Notes: generated from the letters alone by a model not told the origin. A DNA stretch of 64,000 nucleotides from Klebsiella aerogenes KCTC 2190 (GCF_000215745.1 NC_015663.1:3286001-3350000), one strand, 5' to 3'. Positions 1 through 10,784 are shown, numbered from the stretch's first letter. Made by a program: numbers and translations.

Positions 1-160
1 TAACGGCCTGTACAGGATCAAAGCAGGAACCGTCATAGACGGCGAGGAAAGAAAAGCCAGCTTTAGAATCTCGGCGGGTACGCACCCATCCGCGCACGGT
101 GACTTCGCTGTCAACGGCAACGCGGCCCTGGAGTACGTCGGCTACAGGCACAACGCTCAT
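1..160 (-). CDS. asnS: Asparaginyl-tRNA synthetase, N-terminal fragment (cut by window edge)
   Basis: The reverse strand reads from an ATG at 158-160 to the window edge and gives about 53 residues beginning [20 protein letters not shown], which I recognise as the N-terminus of enterobacterial AsnRS. This is the OB-fold anticodon-binding domain (it includes [14 protein letters not shown]). The enzyme charges tRNA-Asn in the cytoplasm. The catalytic domain lies outside the window. Its position next to pncB on the same strand matches the E. coli order. The start is clear and follows an AT-rich leader. Confidence 0.93.
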   Translation of the reverse strand, partial: MSVVPVADVLQGRVAVDSEVTVRGWVRTRRDSKAGFSFLAVYDGSCFDPVQAV

Positions 161-290
161 AATATTCTCTCTATATAGTCCAATAAAAAAGTCTCTTCCC
201 CTGCAACGGGGGGATATCTATGTTACCTGTCATCTTCCATCAGACAAGCAGAATTCGCATCATAAAGGGATAATTTGATAATAATTAATA

Positions 291-317
291 AAGAAAAAGG
301 AGCCTGCCAGGCTCCTT
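291..317 (-). terminator. Rho-independent terminator of pncB
   Basis: On the reverse strand a perfect stem (297-306 pairing with 308-317, core AAGGAGCCTG) lies just after the pncB stop and runs into a T-rich tract (TTTTTCTTTATT). This separates pncB from asnS transcription. Confidence 0.85.
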
Positions 318-324
318 GTTGAAA

Positions 325-1527
325 TTAACTCGCCTTTTTAATCGGCGGCAGGTCAAACGCCTCGCGCAGGGCGCGGACGAACGCCTTATCATGGCAGATG
401 GTTTTACCCGGGCTGTCGGAGAGTTTCGCCACCGGCTTGCCGTTACATTCTACTAGTTTTATCACGATATTTAGCGGTTTAACCTGTGGGATATCGCAGG
501 TCAAACGGGTGCCGATACCGAAGCTGAGCTTCACCCGCGAGGAGAAGTGGCGATACAGATCGACCGCTTTGCCGAGGTCGAGGTTATCGGAGAACACCAG
601 CACTTTACTCATCGGGTCGATACCCAATTTCTGATAATGAGCGATTGCTTTCTCGCCCCACTCCAGCGGATCCCCGGAGTCATGGCGCAGCCCCTGATAG
701 CGGGTGGCGAATTCAGGACCGAAATCACGCAGGAAAGCGTCCATGGTGATGCAGTCGGTCAGGGCAATACCCAGCTGATCCGGATATTCCGCCAGCCAGG
801 CGGCAAGCGCCGCGCGTTGGCTGCTGGCCAGGTTTGGACTGATCTGCTGGTGGGCCTGGAACCATTCGTGCGCCTGGGTACCCATCGGGGTTAAATTCAA
901 TCGGCGGGCCAGATCGTAGTTGCTGGTGCCGACAAACCACGGCTCCTGCTGCAAGCGCTGCACGATAGCCTGCTGTACTTCGCGGGAGAAGCGGCGGCGG
1001 GTGCCGAAATCCATCAGGCGGAATGCCGACATATCGATGTCGGCGGTCATGTCGGCGAAGTCGGCAAGCTTATGTTCGAGCGTCTCCAGCGCCAGGCCGA
1101 CGCTGATTTCCGGCGAACGGTAGTGGTGCACCAGTTCGCTGATGACCGCCAGCAGCGGCACTTCCCACATGATCACTTCGCGCCACGGCCCGGCGAGGCG
1201 AATATTCAGCTTACCATGATCGTTGATGACAGTGACCTGGCTTGGGTCGTAACGGAAGTCGCGCAGCCAGGCGAGATAGTCCTGCGAGAAGAACGGCAGG
1301 GTGGACAGCCAGCGATACTCATCGTCCTGCAGCTTCAGGTCGCGCATGGTTTCAACCTGCTCGCGAATCGCGTCGGCATAGATGCCGAGCAGGTCGTCTC
1401 CGCGGCAGCGGAACTCTGCCGCCACCTCCACATCATAGTAGCGGTGGAAGACGGCCTGCTGCATATGCAGCTTATAGGCATCCGTATCAAGCAGCGAGTG
1501 CAGTACAGGAGAAGTGAATTGTGTCAT
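325..1527 (-). CDS. pncB: Nicotinate phosphoribosyltransferase
   Basis: This 400-residue protein matches E. coli PncB closely along its length (start [20 protein letters not shown], end [10 protein letters not shown]). It makes nicotinate mononucleotide from nicotinate and PRPP with ATP hydrolysis, the salvage entry of NAD synthesis. The frame is open 12 codons further upstream (to 1563), but family length and alignment favour the ATG at 1525-1527. The FGTRRRFS segment and the autophosphorylated-His region (GLRHDSGDP) are present. The gene is divergent from pepN and single, with its own terminator. NadR regulation is known for this gene in related bacteria, but I did not find a clear NadR box. 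Confidence 0.96.
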   Translation of the reverse strand: MTQFTSPVLHSLLDTDAYKLHMQQAVFHRYYDVEVAAEFRCRGDDLLGIYADAIREQVETMRDLKLQDDEYRWLSTLPFFSQDYLAWLRDFRYDPSQVTVINDHGKLNIRLAGPWREVIMWEVPLLAVISELVHHYRSPEISVGLALETLEHKLADFADMTADIDMSAFRLMDFGTRRRFSREVQQAIVQRLQQEPWFVGTSNYDLARRLNLTPMGTQAHEWFQAHQQISPNLASSQRAALAAWLAEYPDQLGIALTDCITMDAFLRDFGPEFATRYQGLRHDSGDPLEWGEKAIAHYQKLGIDPMSKVLVFSDNLDLGKAVDLYRHFSSRVKLSFGIGTRLTCDIPQVKPLNIVIKLVECNGKPVAKLSDSPGKTICHDKAFVRALREAFDLPPIKKAS

Positions 1528-1855
1528 GGTGCGCAGTAGCATCCTCTCACTGGGGCGTTCCATTCAAACCAAAGCAGAAAAAAGGAGGCGGAGTATACCT
1601 TTAATACCCGGTGCTGTCCTGCTGCGATGGCTCGACGGTAACGCTGACGGTCATTTGCGAGGCCTAGTTTAATATATTGAACACGGATCACACCACAAGC
1701 TTTGCGCCGGGTCGAGCGCATTTCGTGCCTCATGTGTTATCAATATGTAGCGATTTTCGTGTTGAACGTTGAAAAGATGAAGATTCTGCATAGCGCGATC
1801 TGCGCAACAGGAATAGACTGGAGCCGATACTTTACAGACACGCTAAAGGTTTTTT
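1528..1855. promoter_or_regulatory. Divergent pncB/pepN control region
   Basis: This 328-base non-coding gap separates two outward-facing genes and must carry both promoters. I see AT-rich stretches (for example around 1660-1690 and 1735-1800) and an AAGG ribosome-binding element shortly before the pepN ATG. I cannot assign -35/-10 boxes with confidence. Short frames here look accidental. Confidence 0.5.
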
Positions 1856-4471
1856 ATGACACAACAGCCCCAAGCCAAATACCGCCACGACTACCGTGCG
1901 CCGGATTATCTGATTAGCGATATTGATTTGACCTTTGACCTGGATGCCGCGAAAACCGTTGTCACGGCCGAGAGTAAGGTTTCCCGTCACGCGGCTGCGT
2001 CTGATGTGCCATTGCGTCTGGATGGCGAAGACCTGACCCTGATTTCACTGCAGGTGAACGGCCAGCCGTGGAACGACTATAAAGAAGAAAATAATCAGCT
2101 GGTGATTGGCGGTTTGCCGGACAGCTTCACCCTGACTATCGTCAACGAAATTAGCCCGGCGGCGAACACCGCGCTGGAAGGCCTGTATCAGTCAGGCGAA
2201 GCGCTATGTACCCAGTGCGAAGCAGAAGGTTTCCGTCACATTACCTGGTACCTCGACCGCCCGGATGTGCTGGCGCGCTTCACCACCAAAATCATTGCCG
2301 ATAAAGCGAAATATCCGTTCCTGCTCTCCAACGGCAACCGCGTCGCGCAGGGCGAGCTGGACAATGGCCGTCACTGGATCCAGTGGCAGGATCCATTCCC
2401 AAAACCCTGTTACCTGTTCGCGCTGGTGGCCGGCGATTTCGACGTGCTGCGTGACACCTTCACCACCCGCTCCGGGCGTGAAGTCGCCCTTGAACTGTAC
2501 GTTGACCGCGGCAACCTCGACCGCGCGCCGTGGGCGATGACCTCGCTGAAGAATTCAATGAAGTGGGACGAAACCCGTTTCGGTCTCGAATATGACCTCG
2601 ACATCTATATGATCGTCGCCGTCGACTTCTTCAATATGGGGGCGATGGAGAACAAAGGCCTCAACGTCTTTAACTCTAAATACGTGCTGGCCCGTACCGA
2701 TACCGCGACCGATAAAGATTACCTCGATATTGAGCGCGTCATTGGTCACGAATATTTCCATAACTGGACCGGCAACCGCGTGACCTGTCGCGACTGGTTC
2801 CAGCTCAGCCTGAAAGAAGGGCTGACCGTATTCCGCGATCAGGAGTTCAGTTCCGACCTCGGCTCGCGCGCGGTGAACCGCATCAACAACGTTCGTACCA
2901 TGCGTGGGCTGCAGTTTGCTGAAGACGCCAGCCCGATGGCGCACCCGATCCGTCCGGATATGGTTATTGAGATGAACAACTTCTACACCCTGACGGTTTA
3001 CGAAAAGGGCGCGGAAGTGATCCGTATGCTGCACACCCTGCTCGGCGAAGCCAATTTCCAGAAAGGGATGCAATTGTACTTTGAGCGCCACGACGGCAGC
3101 GCCGCCACCTGCGATGATTTCGTGCAGGCGATGGAAGATGCTTCGAACGTCGATCTGTCGCATTTCCGTCGCTGGTACAGCCAGTCCGGTACGCCGGTCG
3201 TTACCGTGCATGACGACTATAACCCGGAAACCGAGCAGTACACCCTGACTATCAGCCAGCGTACGCCGCCGACCGCGGAACAGGCCGACAAGCAGCCACT
3301 GCACATCCCGTTCAGTATCGAGCTGTACGATAACGAAGGCAAAGCGATCCCGCTGCAGAAGGGCGGCCATCCGGTGCACCACGTGTTGAATGTCACCCAG
3401 GCGGAACAGACGTTCGTCTTTGATAACGTTTACTTCCAGCCGGTACCGGCGCTGCTGTGTGAATTCTCCGCGCCGGTCAAACTTGAATATAAGTGGAGCG
3501 ACCAGCAGCTGACGTTCCTGATGCGCCACGCGCGTAACGATTTCTCGCGTTGGGATGCCGCGCAGAGCCTGCTGGCGACCTACATCAAGCTCAACGTTAA
3601 CCGTCATCAGCAGGGGCAGCCGCTGTCGCTGCCGATCCACGTCGCTGACGCTTTCCGCGCGATCCTGCTCGACGAGAAGATCGATCCGGCGCTGGCCGCG
3701 GAAATTTTAACGCTGCCGTCGGCCAACGAAATCGCCGAACTGTTCACCATCATCGATCCGATTGCCATCGCGGCGGTGCGCGAAGCGCTGACCCGTACGC
3801 TGGCGAAAGAGCTGGCCGATGAGCTGCTGGTGGTTTACAACGCCAACAAGCTCGACAGCTATCGCGTAGACCATGCCGATATCGGTAAACGTTCCCTGCG
3901 CAATACCTGCCTGCGCTATCTGGCTTTTGGCGATGTTGAACTGGCAGATAAGCTGGTGCAAGCCCAGTATCACCATGCTGACAACATGACCGACGCGTTG
4001 GCTGCGCTGTCGTCGGCGGTGGCGGCGGAGTTGCCGTGCCGTGATGCATTGATGCAGGAGTATGACGATAAGTGGCACCAGGACGGCCTGGTGATGGACA
4101 AGTGGTTCATCCTGCAGTCCACCAGCCCGGCGGCCAATGTGGTTGAGACGGTACGCGGCTTGCTCAAGCACCGTTCATTCACGATGAGCAACCCGAACCG
4201 CGTACGTTCGCTGATCGGCGCCTTCGCGAGTAGCAACCCGGCGGCGTTCCACGCCGAAGACGGCAGCGGTTACCAGTTCCTGGTGGAAATGCTGACCGAG
4301 CTCAATAGCCGCAACCCGCAGGTGGCGTCGCGTCTGATTGAGCCGCTGATTCGTCTAAAACGCTACGATGAGAAACGTCAGGCCAAGATGCGTGCGGCGC
4401 TGGAACAGCTGAAAGGGCTGGAGAATCTCTCCGGCGATCTGTTCGAGAAGATCAGCAAAGCGCTGGCGTAA
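1856..4471 (+). CDS. pepN: Aminopeptidase N (M1 zinc metallopeptidase)
   Basis: The 871-residue protein is a full-length M1-family aminopeptidase of the E. coli PepN type. The exopeptidase motif GAMEN is at residues 262-266. The zinc-binding HEYFH motif is at 298-302, followed by NWTGNRVTCRDWFQLSLKEG, which carries the third ligand Glu. The enzyme releases N-terminal residues from peptides in the cytoplasm and is a main broad-specificity aminopeptidase. The ATG at 1856 follows AAAGG and gives the family start (MTQQPQAKYR). It stands alone, convergent with ssuB across a REP-like element. Confidence 0.97.
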   Translation: MTQQPQAKYRHDYRAPDYLISDIDLTFDLDAAKTVVTAESKVSRHAAASDVPLRLDGEDLTLISLQVNGQPWNDYKEENNQLVIGGLPDSFTLTIVNEISPAANTALEGLYQSGEALCTQCEAEGFRHITWYLDRPDVLARFTTKIIADKAKYPFLLSNGNRVAQGELDNGRHWIQWQDPFPKPCYLFALVAGDFDVLRDTFTTRSGREVALELYVDRGNLDRAPWAMTSLKNSMKWDETRFGLEYDLDIYMIVAVDFFNMGAMENKGLNVFNSKYVLARTDTATDKDYLDIERVIGHEYFHNWTGNRVTCRDWFQLSLKEGLTVFRDQEFSSDLGSRAVNRINNVRTMRGLQFAEDASPMAHPIRPDMVIEMNNFYTLTVYEKGAEVIRMLHTLLGEANFQKGMQLYFERHDGSAATCDDFVQAMEDASNVDLSHFRRWYSQSGTPVVTVHDDYNPETEQYTLTISQRTPPTAEQADKQPLHIPFSIELYDNEGKAIPLQKGGHPVHHVLNVTQAEQTFVFDNVYFQPVPALLCEFSAPVKLEYKWSDQQLTFLMRHARNDFSRWDAAQSLLATYIKLNVNRHQQGQPLSLPIHVADAFRAILLDEKIDPALAAEILTLPSANEIAELFTIIDPIAIAAVREALTRTLAKELADELLVVYNANKLDSYRVDHADIGKRSLRNTCLRYLAFGDVELADKLVQAQYHHADNMTDALAALSSAVAAELPCRDALMQEYDDKWHQDGLVMDKWFILQSTSPAANVVETVRGLLKHRSFTMSNPNRVRSLIGAFASSNPAAFHAEDGSGYQFLVEMLTELNSRNPQVASRLIEPLIRLKRYDEKRQAKMRAALEQLKGLENLSGDLFEKISKALA

Positions 4472-4483
4472 CGGCCGCAAAAT

Positions 4484-4560
4484 CCCCGGTGGCGCTCTCG
4501 CTTACCGGGGCTACAGCGCTGTGCGATTTGGTAGCCCGGCCGAGCGAAGCGCGGGCCGGG
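4484..4560. repeat. REP/BIME-like palindromes between pepN and ssuB
   Basis: Two GC-rich imperfect palindromes lie in the gap between convergent genes. One is at 4484-4510 (CCCCGG and CCGGGG arms) and one at 4534-4560 (GCCCGGCC and GGGCCGGG arms around GAGCGAAGCGC). Each has an adjacent TAGC-type flank (GCTAC, GTAGC). This is the usual form and place of enterobacterial repetitive extragenic palindromes. They may also help end transcription from both sides. Confidence 0.7.
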
Positions 4561-4568
4561 AACGTCAG

Positions 4569-5342
4569 TTAGCCATGACTAAACAAACGCGGCGCACGCT
4601 CGTTGTCGCCGCGCTTCATCACCCGATCGAGTACCTGCGCTTCCAGTTCCGCCAGCTTCGCCGAGCCGAACCGCCGCGGACGTGGAATATCCACGTTCAA
4701 ATCGAGGCCAATTTTCTTTTCTTCTATTAACAGCACCCGGTCGGCCATCGCCACCGCTTCACTCACATCATGAGTTACCAGCAACACGGTAAAGCCGTGT
4801 TCTTGCCAGAGCGAGACAATCAATTCCTGCATTTCCAGACGGGTGAGGGCGTCAAGCGCTCCCAGCGGTTCATCCAGCAGCAGCAGACGCGGGCGATGGA
4901 TCAGCGCGCGGGCCAGCGCAACACGCTGTTTTTGCCCGCCGGAGAGGGCCGCCGGCCACTCATCGGCTCTCTCTTCCAGCCCGACGCTGGCCAGCGCCTG
5001 GCGGGCGGCATCGCGCCACTGGCCCTTCAGCCCAAGTCCAACGTTGTCGATAACCGTCTTCCACGGCAGCAACCGCGCGTCCTGGAACATCATACGCGTA
5101 TCATCCTGAATCTGCGCAAGCGGCGTCGCGCCTGCCAGTAGTTCGCCGCCGTTGGGTTTTTCCAGCCCGGCCAGCAGGCGCAACAGGGTGCTTTTACCGC
5201 CGCCGCTGCGACCGACCACCGCGACAAATTGCCCGGTAGGAATATGTAAATCCAGCTCATTGAGAATGACATTGTCGCCGTAGCGTTTGCTGACCCCATT
5301 GAGTAACAGCGGGATCCCGGGATTAAGACGAGCAGTATTCAT
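4569..5342 (-). CDS. ssuB: Aliphatic sulfonate ABC transporter ATPase
   Basis: This 257-residue ABC ATPase has Walker A GRSGGGKS at 44-51, a Q-loop FQD at 86-88, signature LSGGQ at 133-137 and Walker B LLLLDEP at 153-159. It closely resembles E. coli SsuB and powers sulfonate uptake through SsuC with the binding protein SsuA. It is the last gene of the ssuEADCB operon and its ATG overlaps the ssuC stop by four bases (ATGA). The operon is used in sulfur starvation and is known to be controlled by Cbl and CysB. Confidence 0.95.
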   Translation of the reverse strand: MNTARLNPGIPLLLNGVSKRYGDNVILNELDLHIPTGQFVAVVGRSGGGKSTLLRLLAGLEKPNGGELLAGATPLAQIQDDTRMMFQDARLLPWKTVIDNVGLGLKGQWRDAARQALASVGLEERADEWPAALSGGQKQRVALARALIHRPRLLLLDEPLGALDALTRLEMQELIVSLWQEHGFTVLLVTHDVSEAVAMADRVLLIEEKKIGLDLNVDIPRPRRFGSAKLAELEAQVLDRVMKRGDNERAPRLFSHG

Positions 5343-6130
5343 GCGTTAGCCTCCTGAAGACGGTACGCCGGGTTCCAGCGTAGCCAGACGCGTTCCAGCA
5401 GTTGCGCGCTAAAATCGGCGAGCTTGCCGAGAATGGCGTAAAGAATTATGGCGACCACCACCACGTCAGTTTGCAGAAACTCGCGGGCGTTCATAGCCAG
5501 ATAGCCGATTCCGGCATTCGCGGAGATGGTCTCAGCGACGATAAGCGTCAGCCACATCAATCCGAGGGCGAAGCGAATGCCGACCATAATCGAGGGCAAG
5601 GCGCCGGGAAGGATCACGTGGCGAAAGAGGGCAAATCCTGATAAGCCATAGCTACGCGCCATTTCCACCAGACCGCGATCGATATTGCGGATGCCGTGCC
5701 AGGTATTGATGTAAATCGGAAACATCGTCCCCAGCGCGACAAGAAATATTTTGGCGCTTTCGTCAATACCAAACCACAAAATCACCAATGGGATTAGCGC
5801 CAGATGCGGTACATTGCGCAGCATCTGGATGGACGTATCCAGCAGGCGTTCGCCCCAACGCGAGAGCCCGCTAATGAGCCCGAGCGTCAGGCCGATGGAG
5901 CCGCCAATGGCGAAGCCAAGTAAGGCGCGCCAGGAACTGATCGCCAGGTGTTGCCACAGTTCGCCGCTGGCCGAGAGCGTCCAGAAGGCTTTCAATACCC
6001 CCTCCGGAGAGGGGAGAATACGGGTTGAGAGCCAGCCTACCGATGACGCCAATTGCCAGATCAGCACGGTGCCCACCGGTAAAAACCAGGGGGCGAGGCG
6101 TAACAGAAGTTTCTGCGAAGAAGCTGCCAT
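5339..6130 (-). CDS. ssuC: Aliphatic sulfonate ABC transporter permease
   Basis: A 263-residue inner-membrane permease matches SsuC (core ...[20 protein letters not shown]). It has about six hydrophobic segments and the EAA-type loop region near [20 protein letters not shown]. The open frame reaches 6175, but I use the ATG at 6128-6130: it gives the family length, has an AGGGAG ribosome site, and starts 10 bases after the ssuD stop rather than inside ssuD. It forms the membrane channel for SsuB-driven sulfonate import. Confidence 0.94.
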   Translation of the reverse strand: MAASSQKLLLRLAPWFLPVGTVLIWQLASSVGWLSTRILPSPEGVLKAFWTLSASGELWQHLAISSWRALLGFAIGGSIGLTLGLISGLSRWGERLLDTSIQMLRNVPHLALIPLVILWFGIDESAKIFLVALGTMFPIYINTWHGIRNIDRGLVEMARSYGLSGFALFRHVILPGALPSIMVGIRFALGLMWLTLIVAETISANAGIGYLAMNAREFLQTDVVVVAIILYAILGKLADFSAQLLERVWLRWNPAYRLQEANA

Positions 6131-6140
6131 AGTTCGCTCC

Positions 6141-7286
6141 CTAACTTTGCGCCGCTTTACGCGGGATAAATTCATTCGCTACCGCTTCGCCCTGCAGACG
6201 CAGGTTTTGCGGCTGAGGGATCGTCGGGACGTTGACATCAAGCAGTGGGAACAGCAGTTCGCCGACTCGCCAGGCTTCCTCAAGGTGCGGGTAGCCGGAG
6301 AAGATAAAACTGTCGATGCCAAGTTCAGCGTATTCATTAATACGTTCAGCGACGGTTGCCGCATCGCCAACCAGCGCGGTACCCGCGCCGCCGCGCGCCA
6401 GCCCGACCCCGGCCCACAGGTTCGGGCTGATTTCCAGCTTGTCGCGACGGCCGTTGTGCAGCGCCGCCATGCGATGTTGGCCAACAGAATCGGTTTGCGC
6501 GAAGGCGGCCTGCGCGCGGGCGATGGTCTCGTCATCCAGATGGGAGATTAAGCTCTCCGCCGCTTGCCATGCCTCTTCATTGGTTTCGCGGACGATGACG
6601 TGTAAACGAATACCAAAGCGGACGCTGCGGCCGAGGCGCGCGGCTTTCTCACGCACCTGGGCGATTTTTTCCGCCACCTGCGCCGGCGGTTCGCCCCAGG
6701 TCAGGTAGAGGTCGACCTGTTCGGCGGCCAGATCCTGCGCAACGTCCGAGGAGCCGCCAAAGTAGAGCGGCGGTCGCGGTTGCTGCTGCGGTGGGAAGAG
6801 CAGTTTCGCGCCGCGCACGTGCTGGTGCTTGCCGTGGAAAGTCACGGTTTCACCTTCCATCAGTTTGCGCCAGATATGGGTGAACTCGGCGGAGGCTTCG
6901 TAGCGTTCGGTGTGGTCGAGGAATACCCCATCGCCAGCTAATTCATTCGGATCGCTGCCGGTGACCAGATTGAACAATGCCCGGCCATTAGAGAGCCGGT
7001 CAAGGGTAGCCGCCTGGCGCGCGGCGACGGTGGGGGATACCACGCTTGGGCGCAGCGCGACAAGAAACTTCAGCCGCTGGGTGACGGGGATCATTGAAGC
7101 GGCAACCAGCCAGGCATCTTCGCACGAGCGCCCGGTGGGAATCAGTACGCCGGTGAAGCCGAGGCGGTCGGCGGCCTGGGCGATTTGCTGCAGATAGCTG
7201 TAGTCTACCGGGCGCGCGCCTTCGTCGGTGCCCAGATAGCGGCCGTCACCGTGGGTGGGTAAGAACCAGAACATATTCAGACTCAT
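6141..7286 (-). CDS. ssuD: FMNH2-dependent alkanesulfonate monooxygenase
   Basis: The 381-residue protein is a bacterial-luciferase-family monooxygenase nearly identical to E. coli SsuD. Residues known to matter in the E. coli enzyme are conserved: Cys55 in GRSCEDAW, and Arg227 and His229 in [12 protein letters not shown]. With FMNH2 supplied by SsuE and O2 it cleaves C-S bonds of C2-C10 alkanesulfonates to aldehyde and sulfite. It overlaps ssuA by four bases, so translation is probably coupled. Confidence 0.96.
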   Translation of the reverse strand: MSLNMFWFLPTHGDGRYLGTDEGARPVDYSYLQQIAQAADRLGFTGVLIPTGRSCEDAWLVAASMIPVTQRLKFLVALRPSVVSPTVAARQAATLDRLSNGRALFNLVTGSDPNELAGDGVFLDHTERYEASAEFTHIWRKLMEGETVTFHGKHQHVRGAKLLFPPQQQPRPPLYFGGSSDVAQDLAAEQVDLYLTWGEPPAQVAEKIAQVREKAARLGRSVRFGIRLHVIVRETNEEAWQAAESLISHLDDETIARAQAAFAQTDSVGQHRMAALHNGRRDKLEISPNLWAGVGLARGGAGTALVGDAATVAERINEYAELGIDSFIFSGYPHLEEAWRVGELLFPLLDVNVPTIPQPQNLRLQGEAVANEFIPRKAAQS

Positions 7287-8251
7287 GATTTCGCTCCTTG
7301 TGCGGGGGCAGGCTGCCAGATACGGTTTTGAATAGTGATTTTTTTCGGTACCAGCTTGTTCTCATAGAACAGATCGGCGGTTTGCTGTTGGCGAGCGGCC
7401 GTTTCAGCGCTTACCGGCGATATCGCAGTTGGCGGACGATGGTCGAGATAGCTGGCTATCACCGCTTCGGGTAGCCCCATCGTTTTGGCCAACAGGGCAA
7501 TACTTTGCTGGCGATGACTGATGGTCAGGGCATCCGCCTGGCTAAAGGTCGCCAGCACCCCTTCGATAAAGGCGCCGTTCTTTTCGGCATAAGGACGGGC
7601 GGCAAGATAGAACGAACCGGTTTGCTTCAGGTCGCTCCCATCTTTCAGTACCCGTACCCCGCCTTGCAGCAGCGCCGCAGAGTAATAGGGATCCCAGATA
7701 GCCCAGGCATCAACATTACCCTGCTGAAAAGCGGCGCGGGCATCGGCGGGGGCAAGATACACCGGCTGGATATCGCTGAATTTCAGCCCTGCCTGCTGCA
7801 GAGCGCGCAGCAGCAGATTGTGCGAGCTTGAGCCCTTCTGGAACGCCACCTTACGGCCTTTCAGTTCAGCCACGCTGTTGATTGGGCTGTTATCGGCGAC
7901 CAGAATCACTTCCGCTTTCGGTTTCGCCGGCTCAGCGCCGATATAGACCAGATCGGCGCCGGCAGCCTGAGCGAAAATCGGTGGGATATCGCCGGTGCTG
8001 CCGATATCGATACTGCCGACGTTCAGCGCTTCCAGCATTTGCGGCCCGGCGGGAAACTCAACCCACGAAATCTTAGTTTGCGGATAGCGCTGCTCCAGCA
8101 GCTGATGGCTCTTCGCCAGCACCATACTGACGCTGCCTTTCTGGTAGCCGATGCGTAACGCTTCCGGCGCCTGCGGGGCCGCATGCGTAATAAAGGAAAG
8201 CGCGAGTAGCCCGCCGAGGGTCAGGGCACGCAGAGGATTAAGCATGCTCAA
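7283..8251 (-). CDS. ssuA: Periplasmic aliphatic sulfonate-binding protein
   Basis: A 322-residue solute-binding protein with a Sec signal peptide (hydrophobic [11 protein letters not shown], probable cleavage after THA near residue 24) and a body closely matching SsuA ([20 protein letters not shown]). It captures sulfonates in the periplasm for SsuCB. The second Met (residue 3) is an equally plausible start. Either start overlaps the end of ssuE by a few bases, as expected in a compact operon. Confidence 0.94.
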   Translation of the reverse strand: MSMLNPLRALTLGGLLALSFITHAAPQAPEALRIGYQKGSVSMVLAKSHQLLEQRYPQTKISWVEFPAGPQMLEALNVGSIDIGSTGDIPPIFAQAAGADLVYIGAEPAKPKAEVILVADNSPINSVAELKGRKVAFQKGSSSHNLLLRALQQAGLKFSDIQPVYLAPADARAAFQQGNVDAWAIWDPYYSAALLQGGVRVLKDGSDLKQTGSFYLAARPYAEKNGAFIEGVLATFSQADALTISHRQQSIALLAKTMGLPEAVIASYLDHRPPTAISPVSAETAARQQQTADLFYENKLVPKKITIQNRIWQPAPAQGAKS

Positions 8252-8813
8252 CCCCCTGTAAGGTCTTTAGCCCCGGGATGCGGCTATTGCGGCGATTCAG
8301 CGCCTGCCAGAAGGTCTCCAGCGCCTGGTCGAGACGGTTTTGCAGATTCGGTGTGAACTGCGGTTTATGTTGATAATCGGTGACCTGGCTGTCATCGGCG
8401 AATACGCCATGGAGGATCTCCTGCGCTTTGAGAGCATTAAGCACCGGCTTCAGGGCGTAATCGACCGCCAGCATATGGGCGATGGTGCCGCCTGTCGCCA
8501 GCGGCAGGACAATTTTGCCTTCCAGAGCGCGTTCGGGGAGCAAATCCAGTAGCGTCTTCAGTGCGCCGGAAAAAGAGGCTTTATAGACGGGGGTGGCGAT
8601 AATCAGGCCATCAGCGCCGGCCAGTTGTTCATTTAAGGTATGTAGCGCGGGGTTATCGAAGCGGGCGTAAAGCAGATCTTCGGGATCAAAATTCTGTAAA
8701 TGCCAGTGATAGACTTCGATGTCGGCCGCGGTAAGTTTCTCTCTGGTGTACTCCAGCAATGCGCTTGAGCGAGAAGGGTAGCGGGGGCTGCCCGCGAGTG
8801 TAATAACGCGCAT
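8238..8813 (-). CDS. ssuE: NADPH-dependent FMN reductase
   Basis: This 191-residue flavodoxin-like protein starts [20 protein letters not shown], typical of SsuE, with the flavin phosphate-binding GSPR segment. It supplies reduced FMN to SsuD. It is the first gene of ssuEADCB. The ATG at 8811-8813 follows AAGGAGAG. The promoter must lie in 8814-8940, back to back with pyrD. Confidence 0.95.
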   Translation of the reverse strand: MRVITLAGSPRYPSRSSALLEYTREKLTAADIEVYHWHLQNFDPEDLLYARFDNPALHTLNEQLAGADGLIIATPVYKASFSGALKTLLDLLPERALEGKIVLPLATGGTIAHMLAVDYALKPVLNALKAQEILHGVFADDSQVTDYQHKPQFTPNLQNRLDQALETFWQALNRRNSRIPGLKTLQGVEHA

Positions 8814-8949
8814 ACTCTCTCCTTATAACCAAATGTTTGCATTTATCTATAATTGATAACATTTTGTGGCAGTGTGACAGAGGGCGTTTATTTCCCTAAA
8901 TGATTTTTCCGGGGTTAAATTGCCAAAATGCGCATAACAGGCCGCAGAG
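8814..8949 (-). promoter_or_regulatory. ssu operon promoter region
   Basis: The AT-rich segment before ssuE holds TATAATTGATAACATTTTG-type sequence near 8847-8866 (plus strand) and the AAGGAG ribosome site next to the start. In E. coli this region binds Cbl (and indirectly CysB). A Cbl site is expected here, but I cannot define one by eye. Confidence 0.45.
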
Positions 8950-8965
8950 AAGTAAACGTTTGCGT
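8950..8965 (+). promoter_or_regulatory. PurR-like operator upstream of pyrD
   Basis: The 16 bases AAGTAAACGTTTGCGT match 14 of 16 positions of the PurR consensus ACGCAAACGTTTGCGT. They lie about 97 bases before the pyrD ATG. PurR control of pyrD is established in E. coli, which supports the call. Confidence 0.75.
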
Positions 8966-9017
8966 TGGACGCGTGATTTTTTGTCGCAGGTCAATTCCCT
9001 TTCGGGCGCGGATCGAA

Positions 9018-9046
9018 CATAATACGCCCCCGGTTTGCACACCGGG
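9018..9046 (+). promoter_or_regulatory. pyrD -10 region and CTP-sensitive leader hairpin
   Basis: A -10 like CATAAT lies at 9018-9023, followed by a pyrimidine-rich start region. A hairpin follows at 9029-9046 (CCCGGT, loop, ACCGGG), immediately before the AGGAGAG ribosome site. In E. coli, CTP-dependent choice of transcript start decides whether this hairpin forms and hides the ribosome site. The same elements are visible here. Confidence 0.75.
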
Positions 9047-9061
9047 AATCCAGGAGAGTTC

Positions 9062-10072
9062 ATGTACTATCCCTTCGTTCGTAAAGCTCTTTTTCAGCTC
9101 GATCCTGAGCGCGCTCATGAAGTAACCTTCCAACAATTACGCCGCGTCACCGGCACGCCGCTGGAAATGCTGGTTCGACAAAAAGTACCGTCGAAACCCG
9201 TTACCTGCATGGGGCTGACTTTCAAGAATCCGCTGGGGCTGGCGGCCGGGCTTGATAAAAACGGCGAGTGCATTGATGCGCTCGGTGCGATGGGCTTCGG
9301 CTCAATCGAAATTGGTACCGTGACTCCGCGTCCGCAGCCGGGCAATGACAAGCCGAGGATCTTCCGTCTCGTCGATGCCGAAGGTTTGATCAACCGCATG
9401 GGCTTTAATAACCACGGCGTTGATAACCTGGTCGAGAATGTGAAAAAAGCGCATTTTGACGGCGTGCTGGGGATTAATATCGGTAAAAATAAAGATACCC
9501 CGGTTGAACAGGGTAAAGATGATTATCTGATTTGTATGGAAAAAGTCTATCCATACGCTGGATATATCGCCATTAATATCTCCTCGCCGAATACCCCAGG
9601 GTTACGTACTCTGCAATATGGTGAAGCGCTGGATGATTTACTCAGCGGTATTAAAAATAAGCAGCTCGAACTTCAACAGAAACATCAAAAATATGTTCCT
9701 GTGGCGGTGAAGATCGCCCCGGATCTTTCTGTCGAAGAATTGATCCAGGTAGCCGACAGCTTAGTCCGCCATAATATTGATGGCGTCATTGCTACCAATA
9801 CCACCCTCGATCGTTCACTGGTCCAGGGGATGAAGCATTGTGATGAAACCGGTGGGTTGAGTGGTCGTCCATTACAATTAAAAAGCACCGAGATTATTCG
9901 TATGCTGGCCACGGAATTAAATGATCGTTTGCCCATTATCGGAGTTGGCGGTATTGACTCGGTGATTGCCGCTCGTGAAAAGCTGGCTGCTGGCGCCACA
10001 CTGGTGCAGATTTATTCCGGGTTTATTTTTAAAGGGCCACCGCTGATTAAAGAAATTGTTACACACATCTAA
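9062..10072 (+). CDS. pyrD: Dihydroorotate dehydrogenase (quinone), class 2
   Basis: The 336-residue protein aligns end to end with E. coli PyrD. The catalytic base Ser175 lies in [11 protein letters not shown]. The N-terminal amphipathic segment ([13 protein letters not shown]) is the membrane/quinone-contacting extension of class 2 enzymes. It oxidises dihydroorotate to orotate in pyrimidine synthesis and passes electrons to ubiquinone at the inner membrane. An in-frame ATG at 9035 lies inside the regulatory hairpin region and is not the likely start. The ATG at 9062 follows AGGAGAG. Confidence 0.97.
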   Translation: MYYPFVRKALFQLDPERAHEVTFQQLRRVTGTPLEMLVRQKVPSKPVTCMGLTFKNPLGLAAGLDKNGECIDALGAMGFGSIEIGTVTPRPQPGNDKPRIFRLVDAEGLINRMGFNNHGVDNLVENVKKAHFDGVLGINIGKNKDTPVEQGKDDYLICMEKVYPYAGYIAINISSPNTPGLRTLQYGEALDDLLSGIKNKQLELQQKHQKYVPVAVKIAPDLSVEELIQVADSLVRHNIDGVIATNTTLDRSLVQGMKHCDETGGLSGRPLQLKSTEIIRMLATELNDRLPIIGVGGIDSVIAAREKLAAGATLVQIYSGFIFKGPPLIKEIVTHI

Positions 10073-10095
10073 TCTTTTCCCCTTCTGAATCTTCC

Positions 10096-10126
10096 CCAGG
10101 GCTTTATTTCCGGCCCTGGTTGTTTT
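10096..10126 (+). terminator. Terminator after pyrD
   Basis: The stem CCAGGGC (10096-10102) pairs with GCCCTGG (10113-10119) and is followed by TTGTTTT, just after the pyrD stop. Confidence 0.8.
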
Positions 10127-10241
10127 ATATTCCTTCATTGTTGCTTATTTAGACATTTTAGTCTTTTCTTAATTTTAGAAATTATTCTGTAGCAGGATGC
10201 CATTGCTTTGCAGAAGGAAGTGGAAGAGGACGGGGGTAGAA

Positions 10242-10784
10242 ATGCGGATTAAACCTGACGATAACTGGCGTTGGTATTACGACGAAGAGCATGACCGCAT
10301 GATGCTCGATCTGGCCAATGGTATGTTATTTCGCTCACGTTTTGCCCGGCGCATGTTAACGCCTGACGCTTTCGCGCCGTCGGGATTTTGCGTCGATGAC
10401 GCGGCGCTCTATTTTTCTTTTGAAGAAAAATGCCGCGATATTGAATTAAACAAAGAGCAGCGTGCCGAATTAGTATTAAATGCCTTAACCGCGATCCGTT
10501 TTCTGAAACCGCAGATGCCGAAGAGCTGGCATTTCACTACTCACCAGCAGCACTGGCAGCCCACCAGCGGCGACGCCGCCAGCGTGTGGATCAGCGATAC
10601 CGGCGAGCAGGTCAATTTGCTGGTGGTCGAACCGGGTGAAAACGCCACGCTTTGCTTGCTGGCGCAGCCGGGATTGACTCTGGCAGGGCGGGTGATGCAG
10701 TTAGGCGATGTGATTAAAATTATGAACGACAGACTGCAGCCGGCACAGAGCGCGGCCAGCTACAGCCTGGGGCAGGCGGTTTAA
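10242..10784 (+). CDS. zapC: Cell-division protein ZapC
   Basis: The 180-residue cytoplasmic protein is close to E. coli ZapC/YcbW (start [20 protein letters not shown]). ZapC binds FtsZ, bundles its protofilaments and steadies the Z-ring. The frame is open from 10197, but those 15 extra residues are not in the family; the ATG at 10242 is preferred. It overlaps the end of the convergent ycbX by four bases. Confidence 0.93.
   Translation: MRIKPDDNWRWYYDEEHDRMMLDLANGMLFRSRFARRMLTPDAFAPSGFCVDDAALYFSFEEKCRDIELNKEQRAELVLNALTAIRFLKPQMPKSWHFTTHQQHWQPTSGDAASVWISDTGEQVNLLVVEPGENATLCLLAQPGLTLAGRVMQLGDVIKIMNDRLQPAQSAASYSLGQAV

Noticed and set aside
2555..3640. 361-residue reverse-strand open frame inside pepN
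   Set aside because: It lies wholly within a conserved gene; composition is typical of antisense shadows in GC-rich DNA and no domain is recognisable.
8915..9136. 73-residue reverse-strand frame over the pyrD leader
   Set aside because: It lies over the regulatory hairpin and the pyrD start and has no family features.
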